Source: Thermoguttaceae bacterium | GTDB lineage: Bacteria; Planctomycetota; Planctomycetia; Pirellulales; Thermoguttaceae | Reading direction: 5' to 3' | Assembly (NCBI GenBank): GCA_017447745.1 | Contig: JAFSMW010000041.1 | Coordinates: 1-64,000, forward strand | DNA length: 64,000 nt | Part shown: positions 35,283-44,938 of the stretch, piece after piece | How the letters are laid out: each line of letters starts with the position of its first letter | Position numbering within the stretch: position 1 is the first letter of the stretch | Translations under genes and position numbers: made by a program | Notes under the pieces: generated by a model | Told to the model about the DNA's origin: nothing | What the model saw: the letters and a program-made list of their open reading frames with translations, nothing else | Database searches by the model: none

Positions 35283-35307
35283 CCGGCTCGCGGCAGTCCT
35301 CTGCCGC
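35283..35307. repeat. dispersed hairpin CCGGCTCGCGGCAG-tcct-CTGCCGC
   Basis: Same as 19667-19691 with one loop change. It is followed at about 35350 by the second module CTGGATCGCGGCTG-tat-CAGCCGCC. Confidence 0.75.
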
Positions 35308-35482
35308 ATTGCTGGTATGATAGATAAACTCTTTCGCAGAACAATCGCTTCAACCTGCTGGATCGCGGCTGTATCAGCCGCCGAAGAAACCTCACGCCAA
35401 GTTCGCGAAGATCGCGAAGTTTTAAAAACTATGCGATCTTTGCGGCTTAATGCCTGTCGTCGGACGATGTCCGCAAAACAAA

Positions 35483-35506
35483 AAAGCGGGAGTTTCCTCC
35501 CGCTTT
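35483..35506 (-). terminator. Rho-independent terminator of the autotransporter-repeat gene
   Basis: AAAGCGGGAG and CTCCCGCTTT form a perfect 10-bp stem with a 4-nt loop. On the minus strand it is followed by a T6 run and TTTT further on. It lies about 70 bp after the stop codon at 35573. Confidence 0.85.
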
Positions 35507-35572
35507 AGCGTTATTCTATTATGATTTAAGCGTAACTGCGCTCACTGCGTTTGCTCCGTTACCGCCTTTCAT

Positions 35573-38500
35573 TTAATTCTTGCGCTTACGCAGGAATAAC
35601 ACGACAACGCCAAGCGCCAGCAGCGCCCAAGTTGACGGTTCAGGAACGCCGGAGCCGGGGTCGGGAGATGGTCCCGGTCCAACGCCGAGACTGACCAGAT
35701 AAAGTCCGTCCGCTCTGCCTTGCAGACCAAACAAGTCTTGATAGTTCCCAAGTAAACTGTTAAAGCTGGTTTCTTCGCTGACAAATCCTGGGTCGGAAAC
35801 CAGCAGATATTCAGCGTTGTCTGCCGCCCAAACAGAGGCGTCGTTACCCTCAAAAAACAGTTTGACGATTGAACCCGTATCGAGAGAAAATTCATCGTCC
35901 GCGTTTGTAATAGCAAGCGTATCGTAATTCTGCGAAGTTGAGCCGTTGTTATATGACCCGAATTCAAAGAGAATCGTTCCGTTATCGTCGATTACAACGT
36001 TGCCGGAAACGGCTAAATCCCCAACGGAATTGCCGGGCGAAAGCGTTGCGCCGGATTTCACGTACAGATTGCCGCTATAGTTGCCTTTGAAATCCAGCTC
36101 GCCAGCCTCGACCGTGAATTGGCTCGACTGGAACAGGTTTTCAGTTGCGTCAATCTTGAGTTTGCCCGCTCCGGTCTTGGAAACGGTTCCCGTTCCAGAA
36201 ACAGCGTTATTAAACGTCTGATCGGAATCGTGAGCGAATACCAAAGTCGCGTTGTCAATAACCGCGCCAGTTCCCAGCGTACCGTTTTCAGAAAGAACCA
36301 GCGTTCCTGCTGAAATGGTCGTTCCGCCTTCATACGAATTGGCGTTGGTCAGCGACAGAGTTCCAGAACCCGTTTTAGTAACAGCGCCAGTTCCAGAAAC
36401 AGCGTTATTAAACGTTTGGTCTGAATCGTTAGCGAATACTAACGCCGCGTTGTTGACAACCGCGCCCGTTCCCAGCGCACCGTTTTCAGAAAGAACCAGC
36501 GTTCCCGCTGAAATCGTCGTTCCGCCGGTATACGAATTGGCGTTGGTCAAAGACAGCGTTCCAGCGCCGGTCTTTGTAACAGCGCCCGTTCCAGAAACAG
36601 CGTTATTAAACGTTTGGTCTGAATCGTGAGCGAATACTAACGCCGCGTTGTTGACAACCGCGCCCGTTCCCAACGCACCGTTTTCAGAAAGAACCAGCGT
36701 TCCCGCTGAAATCGTCGTTCCGCCGGTATACGAATTATTGGCGGTAAGCGTCAACTTCCCTGCGCCCGCTTTGGTCAATGCGCCGACGCCGTGGATGTCG
36801 CCAGTAAGAGTGAGTTCAACGCCCTCGGCAAGGTCGAGCGTTCCGCCGTTAGCCTGAAGTTCGATTTTACGAGCGATTGGCGAGACAAAGGATTCGGCAA
36901 TCTGAACAGCGCCGCCATTCAAATGGAAATTAGTTGAACCATTAGACGAATATGTCAGTCCGCCCAAACTTGAAGCGCCGCCTTCGGCATAGCCAAAGTT
37001 GTTGACTTTTAACGTTCCGCCGTCATTGACATAAACGTGGGCGTCGCTGATGTAACCTCCCGTATAAACCGCTCCGTTTGTCAGATCCAAAACTCCGCCA
37101 TTAATTGTGATATCCTTTTTAAACGTACTCTTTCCGGTCAGAACCAACTCGCCGACGCCGGCTTTGGTTAAAGCTCCGGTTCCAGATAAAACGCCTGACC
37201 ACGTAATTGTTTGATCCGCTTCCGGGGAGAATGTTATAGTGTTTGACGTTGTTGCGTTAAGACTGGATGACCAACTGGCGCCATTAGTTGCAAGCGTACC
37301 GCCAGAAAGATTGAACGTATACGCGCCAGCCGCTGTAATGCCGCCATTGCCCAATTTAATCGTGCCGCCGGAAACGTCAAGTTTTCCGCTTGCAGGAATA
37401 GCAATAGAACCAGCAGTAAGCGTTCCGCCTTTAACGTTAGTTGGAACGGCCAGCGCTCCGGTAATATTGGCAACGCCAGTTCCGGAAATTACAAACGAAG
37501 CGCTGGCAGGCGTATTTCTTCCGTATGTTATGGACGTTGTATTGAGCGTTCCAGCAGAAAGATTATAAACGCCTGTCCCGCGGTTGGCGAAATAATTCCC
37601 GTAAACGATGCCGGCATTAGCGTTAAATGTTCCGCCTGTCTGATTGACGGTTGTATTAGAAGTGGTTTCATAGCCAGGGGCAAGAATAACAATACCATCT
37701 GCATTGATTATGCCGGTTCCTGAAAGGTCAATAGTTGAAGCTCCACGTGTACCTGCCATCAAGGCTGTCCCAATATTAAATGTACCGCCAGAGATGTCAA
37801 TTATACCCTTTCCTGTTTCGAAATTTGCCAAAAAGACTGTACCGCTTGACGAATTGCCCGTCTTCAAATTAACGGTTCCGCCGCTTTGTTCAATTTTACC
37901 TGTACCGTAATTTCCCAATATAAAATCAACAGTTGGATTTGCCGTGAAAGTTGCATTGTCAGCTACCTTAATATTACCCGTTACGTTTGCGTTGTGGGTG
38001 GAACTATTTTTATAACCGTAGCCAACGTATAAGCCTTGTATTTGTTTTGCTTCAAACGATGAATTGCCGGAAAGATCAAGCGTATTTGTCCCGGCATAAT
38101 TACCAATATTTGAAACAGCGTCAGTTGTATTATCACCGTCTGGAGATATCGTAACTGAAGCGTAATCTTTGAGCGTCATATTACCAGAACCGTTGCTGCC
38201 GTAGTCAGTTCCAAGTTGAATACCTTTTTTAACGGTCAATTGTCCATGCCCAGAAAGCGTCATACTTCCTAAATTCGTTCCACGCTGACCAACATATAAA
38301 TTATTATTAACTGTAACCTCGCCGTAGTCTTGAATATTGATAAACGATTCTGCATTGCCCATATTGGCAATGCGAACCGTTCCTGTAAAAGAAAGTTTGC
38401 CATCGCCTGAAACCGTTATTTTACCAGAGCCGTTATTGCCAATTTCAGATTCGTCATAACCAGATGCACTTGAAGGCTTGCTGACAGTTACAACGCCGCC

Positions 38501-39016
38501 GGAGATATTGACAACGCCTTTTGAACTGGCATTGCGTCCCGGACGAAGCCAATAGGCATTAACCGTTCCTCCTGTAATATTGAGCGTTCCGTCTGAACCG
38601 CTGTCAAGACCAACATAAATAGCGCCGTTACTTGTTACCGTCGCGCCTGATTCAATAGTCATAGCAGCTGCAGCGTTCGAGCCGACTGTAATGTCTGAAC
38701 CAGCAATAACGCCGCCGTTTGTCAGCGTCAGACCGCCGCCGTTTATCGTTGTTGTTCCAGTATAAGTATTTGCGCCGGACAGCGTCAAAACGCCAGTCCC
38801 GGTTTTGGTAACGGTTGTCCCGGCGCCAGAAATAATCCCCGAATAACTTTGGGATTGATCAAAATTGAACGTTACACTCGATGTAATAGAACCAGGCAAT
38901 GCATCTCCATCGTTATAAATATCAGCCTGCGTGAAAGAGGCATCAAACAGGATCGCCAGAAAAGCTAACAGAGAAAAAATACCGCGTGTTAAAATGCGGG
39001 GGGGGGCAGAATACAA
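35573..39016 (-). CDS. PEP-CTERM protein with autotransporter-associated beta-strand repeats
   Basis: A 1147-residue exported protein as read from TTG 39016. Signal sequence GIFSLLAFLAILFDASFTQA is followed by many PATR-type repeats (GTGTVTKTGAGTLTLSGANTYTG style) forming a right-handed beta-helix. The C-terminus carries a PEP-CTERM signal: PEPSTWALL, a TM helix and RKRKN, for exosortase sorting and release to the surface or matrix. The start is doubtful: the only good ribosome site (AGGAG) precedes ATG 39035, which is one base out of frame because of a nine-C run at 38998-39006. With eight C the frame joins. Glycine/threonine-rich and repetitive. Confidence 0.85.
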   Translation of the reverse strand: MYSAPPRILTRGIFSLLAFLAILFDASFTQADIYNDGDALPGSITSSVTFNFDQSQSYSGIISGAGTTVTKTGTGVLTLSGANTYTGTTTINGGGLTLTNGGVIAGSDITVGSNAAAAMTIESGATVTSNGAIYVGLDSGSDGTLNITGGTVNAYWLRPGRNASSKGVVNISGGVVTVSKPSSASGYDESEIGNNGSGKITVSGDGKLSFTGTVRIANMGNAESFINIQDYGEVTVNNNLYVGQRGTNLGSMTLSGHGQLTVKKGIQLGTDYGSNGSGNMTLKDYASVTISPDGDNTTDAVSNIGNYAGTNTLDLSGNSSFEAKQIQGLYVGYGYKNSSTHNANVTGNIKVADNATFTANPTVDFILGNYGTGKIEQSGGTVNLKTGNSSSGTVFLANFETGKGIIDISGGTFNIGTALMAGTRGASTIDLSGTGIINADGIVILAPGYETTSNTTVNQTGGTFNANAGIVYGNYFANRGTGVYNLSAGTLNTTSITYGRNTPASASFVISGTGVANITGALAVPTNVKGGTLTAGSIAIPASGKLDVSGGTIKLGNGGITAAGAYTFNLSGGTLATNGASWSSSLNATTSNTITFSPEADQTITWSGVLSGTGALTKAGVGELVLTGKSTFKKDITINGGVLDLTNGAVYTGGYISDAHVYVNDGGTLKVNNFGYAEGGASSLGGLTYSSNGSTNFHLNGGAVQIAESFVSPIARKIELQANGGTLDLAEGVELTLTGDIHGVGALTKAGAGKLTLTANNSYTGGTTISAGTLVLSENGALGTGAVVNNAALVFAHDSDQTFNNAVSGTGAVTKTGAGTLSLTNANSYTGGTTISAGTLVLSENGALGTGAVVNNAALVFANDSDQTFNNAVSGTGAVTKTGSGTLSLTNANSYEGGTTISAGTLVLSENGTLGTGAVIDNATLVFAHDSDQTFNNAVSGTGTVSKTGAGKLKIDATENLFQSSQFTVEAGELDFKGNYSGNLYVKSGATLSPGNSVGDLAVSGNVVIDDNGTILFEFGSYNNGSTSQNYDTLAITNADDEFSLDTGSIVKLFFEGNDASVWAADNAEYLLVSDPGFVSEETSFNSLLGNYQDLFGLQGRADGLYLVSLGVGPGPSPDPGSGVPEPSTWALLALGVVVLFLRKRKN
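36155..36750 (-). repeat. three 198-bp tandem repeats inside the PEP-CTERM gene
   Basis: The block coding for NSYTGGTTISAGTLVLSENG through VTKTGAGTLSLTNA occurs three times; the marker AGCGTTATTA is at 36203, 36401 and 36599, exactly 198 bp (66 residues) apart. Copies are nearly identical, so the duplication is recent or homogenised. Confidence 0.88.
38998..39006 (-). repeat. homopolymer run of nine C in the 5' end of the PEP-CTERM gene
   Basis: Nine G on the plus strand (nine C in the gene). It lies 10 codons after ATG 39035. Loss of one C would put that ATG in frame with the signal peptide. Confidence 0.9.
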
Positions 39017-39035
39017 AAGATCTAGATTTAGCCAT

Positions 39036-39242
39036 TATTTTACTCCTTCTGTTGGGTAAAACTGGTAAACGGTTACTGAAACGACTTTTGCGCCGGTACG
39101 CCCGGGCGCAAAATGGAATATCGCTTATATACTTCATAATTATTATACACTCAATTTGGCGTTTGCAAAGCGGTAAATGGGAAAGTTTTTGAAAAAAAGT
39201 GAAAAATCTTGAGGAAATGGGGAATATAGGACGTAAAAAACG
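39036..39242. other. upstream region of the PEP-CTERM gene
   Basis: Contains AGGAG about 7 nt before ATG 39035 (minus strand) and an AT-rich stretch (about 39120-39160) likely to hold the promoter. No other gene is seen. Confidence 0.4.
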
Positions 39243-39358
39243 ATGAAAGGCGGTAATGAAGCGATAATTCAGGCGAGCCACGGGTGTAAACCCGTGTGCG
39301 TGAGCGATTCAAAGCGTAACTACGTTCGCCGTTGGCGAACTCCGTTACCGCCTTTCAT
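39243..39358. mobile_element. inverted-repeat element (116 bp)
   Basis: ATGAAAGGCGGTAA (39243-39256) and TTACCGCCTTTCAT (39345-39358) are perfect 14-bp inverted ends. Inside are the palindrome CACGGGTGTAAACCCGTG (39279-39296) and AAAGCGTAACTACGTTCGCC. This is the most compact full copy of the family. No coding capacity. Confidence 0.7.
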
Positions 39359-39432
39359 TAAGCAACGGCAAGCCGTCGCTTTCTGTGGTTTTACGCACCC
39401 TGACTCGCCAAAATCCGTATTCAAAAAGAATA

Positions 39433-39465
39433 CCTGCGGTCAGAAATGAGTTTTCAAACCGCAGG
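39433..39465 (-). terminator. terminator after the PaaK-like gene
   Basis: CCTGCGGT (39433-39440) pairs with ACCGCAGG (39458-39465); on the minus strand a T-rich run (TATTCTTTTTG) follows. About 30 bp after the stop at 39497. Confidence 0.65.
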
Positions 39466-39496
39466 CTGTGATTAAATTAAATCTGTAAATCCTGAA

Positions 39497-40765
39497 TCAG
39501 TTCTTATCTTCAAAGAAGACGCGTTGGGCTTTGCCCGCCTGACGCGGAAGTTCTCCCGGCTTGAAGACGTCGCCTTTGGGCGAGAATCCCAGCGTTTCCT
39601 TGAGTTTCTTTTCGACCATGTAGCCGGTAACGCCTTCTTCCGCCTCGACGTTGATGTGAACGTCTTTGACGCCGTGATTGTTCTCGATAATAATCTGATA
39701 CTGCGGGTGAACGCCCGGGATTTCCAGCAGGGCCTGTTCCACCTGAGACGGGAAGAAGTTGACGCCCTTAACGATGAGCATGTCGTCCAGACGACCGGTA
39801 ATCGGAGCGATACGGATATGAGAACGACCGCAGGCGCATTTTTCTCTGCTGAGAACGCGCGACAGGTCGCCGGTGCGGAATCGAATAACCGGCAGCGCTT
39901 CTCTGGTCAAAGACGTTACAACGACTTCGCCCTGTTCGCCGTCCGGGCACTGTTCGTTAGAACCCGGTTTGAGGATTTCCACAATGTAATGGTCTTCCCA
40001 AACGTGAATGCCGGAGTGATCCGGGCAGTCCTGCCCCAGTGTGCCGACGCCGCCGGTTTCCGTCATGCCGTAGATGTCGAACGCGTCGATTCCGAAGCCT
40101 TCAGAAATTGTCTTTTTCATGTTCGGTGAGAACATTTCCGCGCCGAAGATGCCGATTTTCAGATCCGGCAGCGTTTCGTTCATTTGCGCCAGGACTTCCA
40201 GAATTCGAGGTCCGTAGGAGACGACCGCCGTCAGAATTTTTGTATTGAACGCCTTGGCAAGACGAATCTGTCGTTCGGTGTTTCCAGAACTGGCGGGAAC
40301 GATAAACAGTTCCGCCTGACGTGCGCCGTGATACATGCCGAAGCCGCCGTTAAACAGACCAAAAGTTGGGGTGATCTGGCAGACGTCGCCCGGCTGAGCG
40401 CCAGCCATTTTGTAACAGCGCGCCATGCATTCTCCCCACTGGTGAATGTCGTTGTTGGTGTACGGCATGACAACCGGCGTCCCGGACGTCCCGGACGACT
40501 GGTGCATTTCTCGAATCTGATCTTTCGGAACGCAGCACATTCCCAGCGGGAAGTATTCTCTGAATTCCTTTTTGTTCATCGTTGGCAGGGCGGTAAGATC
40601 GTCCAGACCGCGGAACGTATCGGGATTGACGTTGGCTTCGTCAAGGCGCTGCTTGAAAACGTCGTTATGCGTGTAAATCCATTTGACAACCTTCTTTAAG
40701 CGTTCGTCTTGCAGTTGAGTTAATTCAGAACGGGTTAAAGTTTCTTCTTTTTCGTTATGAAACAT
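39497..40765 (-). CDS. paaK: phenylacetate-CoA ligase family enzyme
   Basis: A 422-residue ANL-superfamily acyl-CoA ligase of PaaK length. Motifs include the phosphate loop HQSSGTSGTPVV, IYGMTETGG, the adenine/ribose region VIRFRTGDLS with a CACGRSHIRI Cys pair, and GRLDDMLIVKGVNFFP, then the small C-terminal domain. It activates an aryl or acyl carboxylate to its CoA thioester with ATP. Other phenylacetate genes are absent, so the substrate could be another aromatic acid. ATG 40765 has no obvious ribosome site. Confidence 0.88.
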   Translation of the reverse strand: MFHNEKEETLTRSELTQLQDERLKKVVKWIYTHNDVFKQRLDEANVNPDTFRGLDDLTALPTMNKKEFREYFPLGMCCVPKDQIREMHQSSGTSGTPVVMPYTNNDIHQWGECMARCYKMAGAQPGDVCQITPTFGLFNGGFGMYHGARQAELFIVPASSGNTERQIRLAKAFNTKILTAVVSYGPRILEVLAQMNETLPDLKIGIFGAEMFSPNMKKTISEGFGIDAFDIYGMTETGGVGTLGQDCPDHSGIHVWEDHYIVEILKPGSNEQCPDGEQGEVVVTSLTREALPVIRFRTGDLSRVLSREKCACGRSHIRIAPITGRLDDMLIVKGVNFFPSQVEQALLEIPGVHPQYQIIIENNHGVKDVHINVEAEEGVTGYMVEKKLKETLGFSPKGDVFKPGELPRQAGKAQRVFFEDKN

Positions 40766-40790
40766 AATTAAACAGGGGGAAGGGTGAAAA

Positions 40791-40863
40791 TGAAAAAAAG
40801 TTAGCTGTCAGCAACAGGTCTTCAAAACGAAAGACGTAACGAATAACCTCCTGCTAACAGCTA
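40791..40863 (-). terminator. large terminator hairpin after the VWA/STN gene
   Basis: On the minus strand TAGCTGTTAGCAGG and CCTGTTGCTGACAGCTA form an imperfect long stem followed by a T7 run (40791-40801). A second perfect hairpin, TGTTGACGT-tatg-ACGTCAACA, lies just before it at 40872-40893. Confidence 0.7.
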
Positions 40864-40900
40864 ACGACCAATGTTGACGTTATGACGTCAACAGTAAATA

Positions 40901-43900
40901 TTAATAACTCGTGCTGGAACCGGATGGAACGGAACCTTCAGTTTCTTCTCCAGTAACGTAGTTGAAAATACGAACGTTAGCAATGTAGGAGAACATCGGA
41001 ACGCTGGTAATTCGGACGTAACGTCGGTCAGCGGAAACAACCGCCTGAGCCATGAGGTTTGTACCTGTCGGCAGGGTGATAATCTGCGGCTGGTATCCAA
41101 CAGCGCCCTGACGGAAGTAAGGATTGTAATAACGTCCTTCTTCTGCCGCCTGATCGGCGTTAACGAAACCATCGAGTTTTGCCATTGCGTTGGGATCAAA
41201 CGCCTGAGCCAGTTGCTGAGCCAAAATCGCTCTGTTGACCTGATTGTTGACAGCATTGGCAATAACCTGCTGAGATGCCGCCGTACGGCGACCGTCGTGC
41301 AGCGTGAACATCATGCCAGCAGCGTCGTCTTTGAGCTGAATGTAGCCAACCATGGGCTTTTTACCCTTAATGGAGTTCAGATCGTCAGCGTTGACGTGAG
41401 TAAAGAGTTCAACTTTGACTTTACCGCCGATGACGTTGCCCCAAAGCTTTTTAATCGCCAGACGATAATCGCCGTTGAATCCCTTTGGGCAAACGTAGGT
41501 TTCGGACATCAACTTGTTATTTTTGCCAAGCTGTCCAGCATGAGCGTCGCCCATGAAGAAACCGCCAGCCGGGGTTTGAATGTTTTTCATTGAGCAAACC
41601 GTTCCGCCGGGTTCTTCAACGGCAATGTCAATATCAGCCTGACCAGCCCAGGAAACGCGAATGATGCAGTCGCGCTGTTTGGCTTTATTGATTTCTTCCT
41701 GGAATTCCTTGGCTTCCTGTTTCTTGTTTTCCGCCATCAGGTCTGAAACAACGCTGTTGGCGACGTCGTTGGCTTTGTCGTACAGATAGAGCTTGTCTTC
41801 CGACCACGCCAGTGAAAGGATGCCCAAAGACGCCCATTTTTTCGCTTCGCGATTGTTAATAATGGAAGCAATCGGCAGAGCTTTTTCGTATGGTTCCGCC
41901 ATTTCCGGATTGTTCTTTGCAATTTCGTGCAGCACTTGCAGAGCTCTTTCATGCAGACCAATTCGTTGCATGTATGTGGCGATTAAAATCATCGTTTGAG
42001 CGTCGTCGCTGAATTCTACCGCCGACATGAGCGTACGTTCGTATTCAGACTGCGGACGTCCAGCGCAAAGCTGCGCCAGCGCCAAGGCTTCGTACATCCA
42101 GGGCTGAGTCTTTCCAGCCAGCATGGCGGACTTAAGCGCAACGATGATGTCATTGTACTTGTTTTCGTGCTTGTAGTGAAGCATTGTTCGGCGAACCAGA
42201 CCGTCGTTGACGTCTTCGCGCTGGAAGTATTCTTTCCAGAATTCCTTTTTGTCAGCGTCAGCCGGAACAACGATCACGGAACCGTCAGGAGTGAGTTCCA
42301 GTTTAATTCCAACCGGTTTGGACAAATCGTCTTTCATATTGAACGCTTGGAAATTTCCATTTTCCATCGCCTGTCTGGCTGCGTTCAAACGAAGTCTTTC
42401 AGCCGGGAGATTGAACTGACCGCCGCCGAAATTGTTATTGTTGCTTCCACCCGAACCAGAGTTGCTCATGCTGGTTGTATTGTTGCCCATGCTGGTAAAG
42501 ACGTTGCTCATATCAGGCATACGCGGTGGCAATACGAGGTCAGCAACGGGATAAACTTTTGTAATGCACTTTTCTTTCGCTTTGGTGAGCGTTGTAATAT
42601 AAAGACATTCGTTTTCGATAACGTATGACAGGCTGTGAGCGCTCAAAGCGATCTTCAAAGCCGCTTTAAGAGACATGCCGTTTCCATCAACGGAGAGTTT
42701 AACTTCTTCCAGATCGATCATTTCTTCTTTGAAAGCCGCTTCGTCAATCTGAATGTTGATATGATGCTGATCGTGGATTTCCTGGATGGCTTCTTTCAAA
42801 GGACTTTCGGACAATTCAATGTTTGTCGCTTCTTTGAGAGCCTTCATGATCTGCTTTTCTTTTTCTCCCGCTTGAGCCAAGTCCATGGAGCTGTACTTTG
42901 CCCGACGGCTTGCCGTCAGACGCTGCCAGACGGTCGAATCCGGATAGGTAATCGGCGGTTCGTCCGGGAACGGAGTAGCGGATTTGTCGCTTTGATAAAG
43001 CGTATCGCAAACTTTGCGCTGCTTGAGCGAACGAAGCTGAACCTGCTTGACGTAATTGTCGAGGTTGCGAGTCCACTGAATGCCAGCAATCGCAGTAGGC
43101 ATACGGTTGTCTAAATCGCTCATGTCGTTAGACATGTCAACCATGATGTCCTGAGCTTGTTCGTATTTCTTTTCCTTGCAGGTGGATTCGAATCGTTTTC
43201 CCATCTGGTTCATTTTTTCCATTTGGCTCATCATCTGCTCAGCGAGAATCTTTCTGTCCTGAGCTTCAGCCATTCTTTTAGCCGCTTCAGCGTTTCTCTG
43301 AGCGTATTGATCGCCATATTGCTGAGCTTCGCGAATGGCGGCTTCGAGGTTTCGAACCAACGAATCTCGATCCGCCGCTTTGAGGTCTGCATTGCGTCGA
43401 ACCGATTCACGCATGTTCTTCAGGTTTTGAATGGCCGCTTCCGGGTCAATTCTCAGCGTAGCGCGAGAGTCGTTGATTGTTCGGGTAACTTCGGCAACCT
43501 GTTGTTGCGTGATAGCTCCCATTGAACTGTCAGCCAAATTGAGCAGATTTGAACTGTCAAGCAGGTCGAAATCAGTTGGTCCGTCGTCTCCCGTTACGTC
43601 TGCCTGACCATTGTTGTCTGCCATAAGCTTTTCGAGATTGTCAATATCGACGTTCTGCGGATCTAACGCTTTTAATTCGTTGACCAGGTTTTGAGCGTCC
43701 TGAATATCGCCGGTGTTGATAGCAGAATTAGCCAAACGAACCAATTCGTTAACGCGATCAATCTTGGCGTTTTCCGCTTTGTACATGTCGTCTTTGGAAA
43801 CCAGTGGAACCAGACCGTTGGAACTATTAGCCATCGAAACAAGCTGTTTAATATAGTCAAATTTTTCAGCGGTGTTATCAGGTTGAGCAGACCAAGACTG

Positions 43901-44809
43901 TGCGCCGTCTGTAGTATTGACGGTTAAATCGAGCGAAGCGTCTCCCTGATACGTTCCGACGATCATTGAATCGCGGTCAGTACGCAGCGGCGGGAAATCC
44001 ATTGCCGGTTTGAACGAACCAGACCATTTGACGGTCGCCTGATCAGGCCAAATGACTTCGGCTGAAGTCGCGCTGTCCATAGCGGCAACGGTGTCTTTGT
44101 TGGAATCTTCAGCGTCTTCCGAAGGAACGATTGCCATTCCACCCGTTTTCGCTGCCAGGCAGGAAAGAACGCGAGCGTCCGGATTGGGACCAATTTGTAC
44201 GCTGTTTACCGGAAGCTTTTTGGTTGCCAAATCTTTGCAAATACCATCGAACTGAGCCGGAGTGAGCGTTTTGGCTCGGCTGGTTCCAGAACCGATAAAC
44301 ATAATCGAATTGTTACCGGCTGGGAAAGGCTGGCTGCTGGCAGTTTTCATGGCGGTTTCGATGTTCATGGCTCCCAAAGGAACTCGATCTTCCAAAGCCG
44401 TGAAGGCGTTATTGAATTCTTCGCTGTCAGGAGAAACAAAGCCTTGAGTTAACGGCGTGGAATCAACGTCGCTGGCAACAAGGCAAACCTTGTCTGTTGT
44501 CGGGTTAAGAGAACCGACAAACGATTTAATGGCGTCAAGCTGCTGTTGACGATAATTTGCGGCAATTGAGGCGGAAGTGTCTGCAACAATAACGACATTG
44601 CGTTCAGCAACAGGCGTTTCGCTTGGGGTTGGAGAAACGCTCAAAGCAAAATAAGATTCTCCGGACGACGCGTCTTGAAATGTGTACAATTCTGCAGCCC
44701 CCGCGATATTGGAGGACTCAACCGGGTCATCTGCCAGAACAGTTGACGCGAATAATGCGGACGCCATGACGGCGAGAATCGCAACTGGGTTAATTCGTTT
44801 AGTAAACAT
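40901..44809 (-). CDS. giant exported VWA / helical-repeat / STN-domain protein
   Basis: A 1302-residue protein with a signal peptide (residues 1-26, ending STVLA). VWA domain about 70-240 with a DTSAS MIDAS-like motif (77-81). Next are TPR-like helical stretches (about 350-600, with many Gln/Ala/Met heptads). A secretin/TonB short N-terminal (STN-like) domain follows about 680-770 (SPLKEAIQEIHDQHHINIQID... LKAALKIAL...YVIENECLYI). Then a Ser/Asn/Gly linker, more TPR-like repeats and a C-terminal beta region with TWAGQADIDIAVEEPGG-like strands. Probably a periplasmic scaffold; function unknown. It lies 129 bp after the second TM-coiled-coil gene and is likely in the same operon. Confidence 0.7.
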   Translation of the reverse strand: MFTKRINPVAILAVMASALFASTVLADDPVESSNIAGAAELYTFQDASSGESYFALSVSPTPSETPVAERNVVIVADTSASIAANYRQQQLDAIKSFVGSLNPTTDKVCLVASDVDSTPLTQGFVSPDSEEFNNAFTALEDRVPLGAMNIETAMKTASSQPFPAGNNSIMFIGSGTSRAKTLTPAQFDGICKDLATKKLPVNSVQIGPNPDARVLSCLAAKTGGMAIVPSEDAEDSNKDTVAAMDSATSAEVIWPDQATVKWSGSFKPAMDFPPLRTDRDSMIVGTYQGDASLDLTVNTTDGAQSWSAQPDNTAEKFDYIKQLVSMANSSNGLVPLVSKDDMYKAENAKIDRVNELVRLANSAINTGDIQDAQNLVNELKALDPQNVDIDNLEKLMADNNGQADVTGDDGPTDFDLLDSSNLLNLADSSMGAITQQQVAEVTRTINDSRATLRIDPEAAIQNLKNMRESVRRNADLKAADRDSLVRNLEAAIREAQQYGDQYAQRNAEAAKRMAEAQDRKILAEQMMSQMEKMNQMGKRFESTCKEKKYEQAQDIMVDMSNDMSDLDNRMPTAIAGIQWTRNLDNYVKQVQLRSLKQRKVCDTLYQSDKSATPFPDEPPITYPDSTVWQRLTASRRAKYSSMDLAQAGEKEKQIMKALKEATNIELSESPLKEAIQEIHDQHHINIQIDEAAFKEEMIDLEEVKLSVDGNGMSLKAALKIALSAHSLSYVIENECLYITTLTKAKEKCITKVYPVADLVLPPRMPDMSNVFTSMGNNTTSMSNSGSGGSNNNNFGGGQFNLPAERLRLNAARQAMENGNFQAFNMKDDLSKPVGIKLELTPDGSVIVVPADADKKEFWKEYFQREDVNDGLVRRTMLHYKHENKYNDIIVALKSAMLAGKTQPWMYEALALAQLCAGRPQSEYERTLMSAVEFSDDAQTMILIATYMQRIGLHERALQVLHEIAKNNPEMAEPYEKALPIASIINNREAKKWASLGILSLAWSEDKLYLYDKANDVANSVVSDLMAENKKQEAKEFQEEINKAKQRDCIIRVSWAGQADIDIAVEEPGGTVCSMKNIQTPAGGFFMGDAHAGQLGKNNKLMSETYVCPKGFNGDYRLAIKKLWGNVIGGKVKVELFTHVNADDLNSIKGKKPMVGYIQLKDDAAGMMFTLHDGRRTAASQQVIANAVNNQVNRAILAQQLAQAFDPNAMAKLDGFVNADQAAEEGRYYNPYFRQGAVGYQPQIITLPTGTNLMAQAVVSADRRYVRITSVPMFSYIANVRIFNYVTGEETEGSVPSGSSTSY

Positions 44810-44938
44810 GTGTAATACTCCAAAGGGTAGTAGGAAAACGTCAATATAATTGACGAACCTGATTATTTATTCAAAAAACTTTTAAAATCTGTTTTATTCT
44901 CCGGATGTGTTAAACGCTAAGTATTGAATTTCAATAAA

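Larger units (their letters stand above)
35212..35572 (+). mobile_element. non-autonomous inverted-repeat element (361 bp, nested)
   Basis: Left end ATGAAAGGCGGTAAC (35212-35226), right end GTTACCGCCTTTCAT (35558-35572), perfect inverted repeats of 15 bp. Both ends continue into related inner sequence (GCGAACGTAGTTACGCTT left; AAGCGTAACTGCGCTC right). Inside lie the CCGGCTCGCGGCAG hairpin and the terminator of the autotransporter-repeat gene, so this may be two ends placed around older sequence. The right end abuts the stop codon of that gene. No transposase. Confidence 0.55.

Noticed and set aside
38943-39281. separate 112-residue protein upstream of the PEP-CTERM gene
   Set aside because: Only its part from ATG 39035 has a ribosome site, and after the C tract it reads the signal-peptide region in the wrong frame; better explained as a slipped frame of the same gene.
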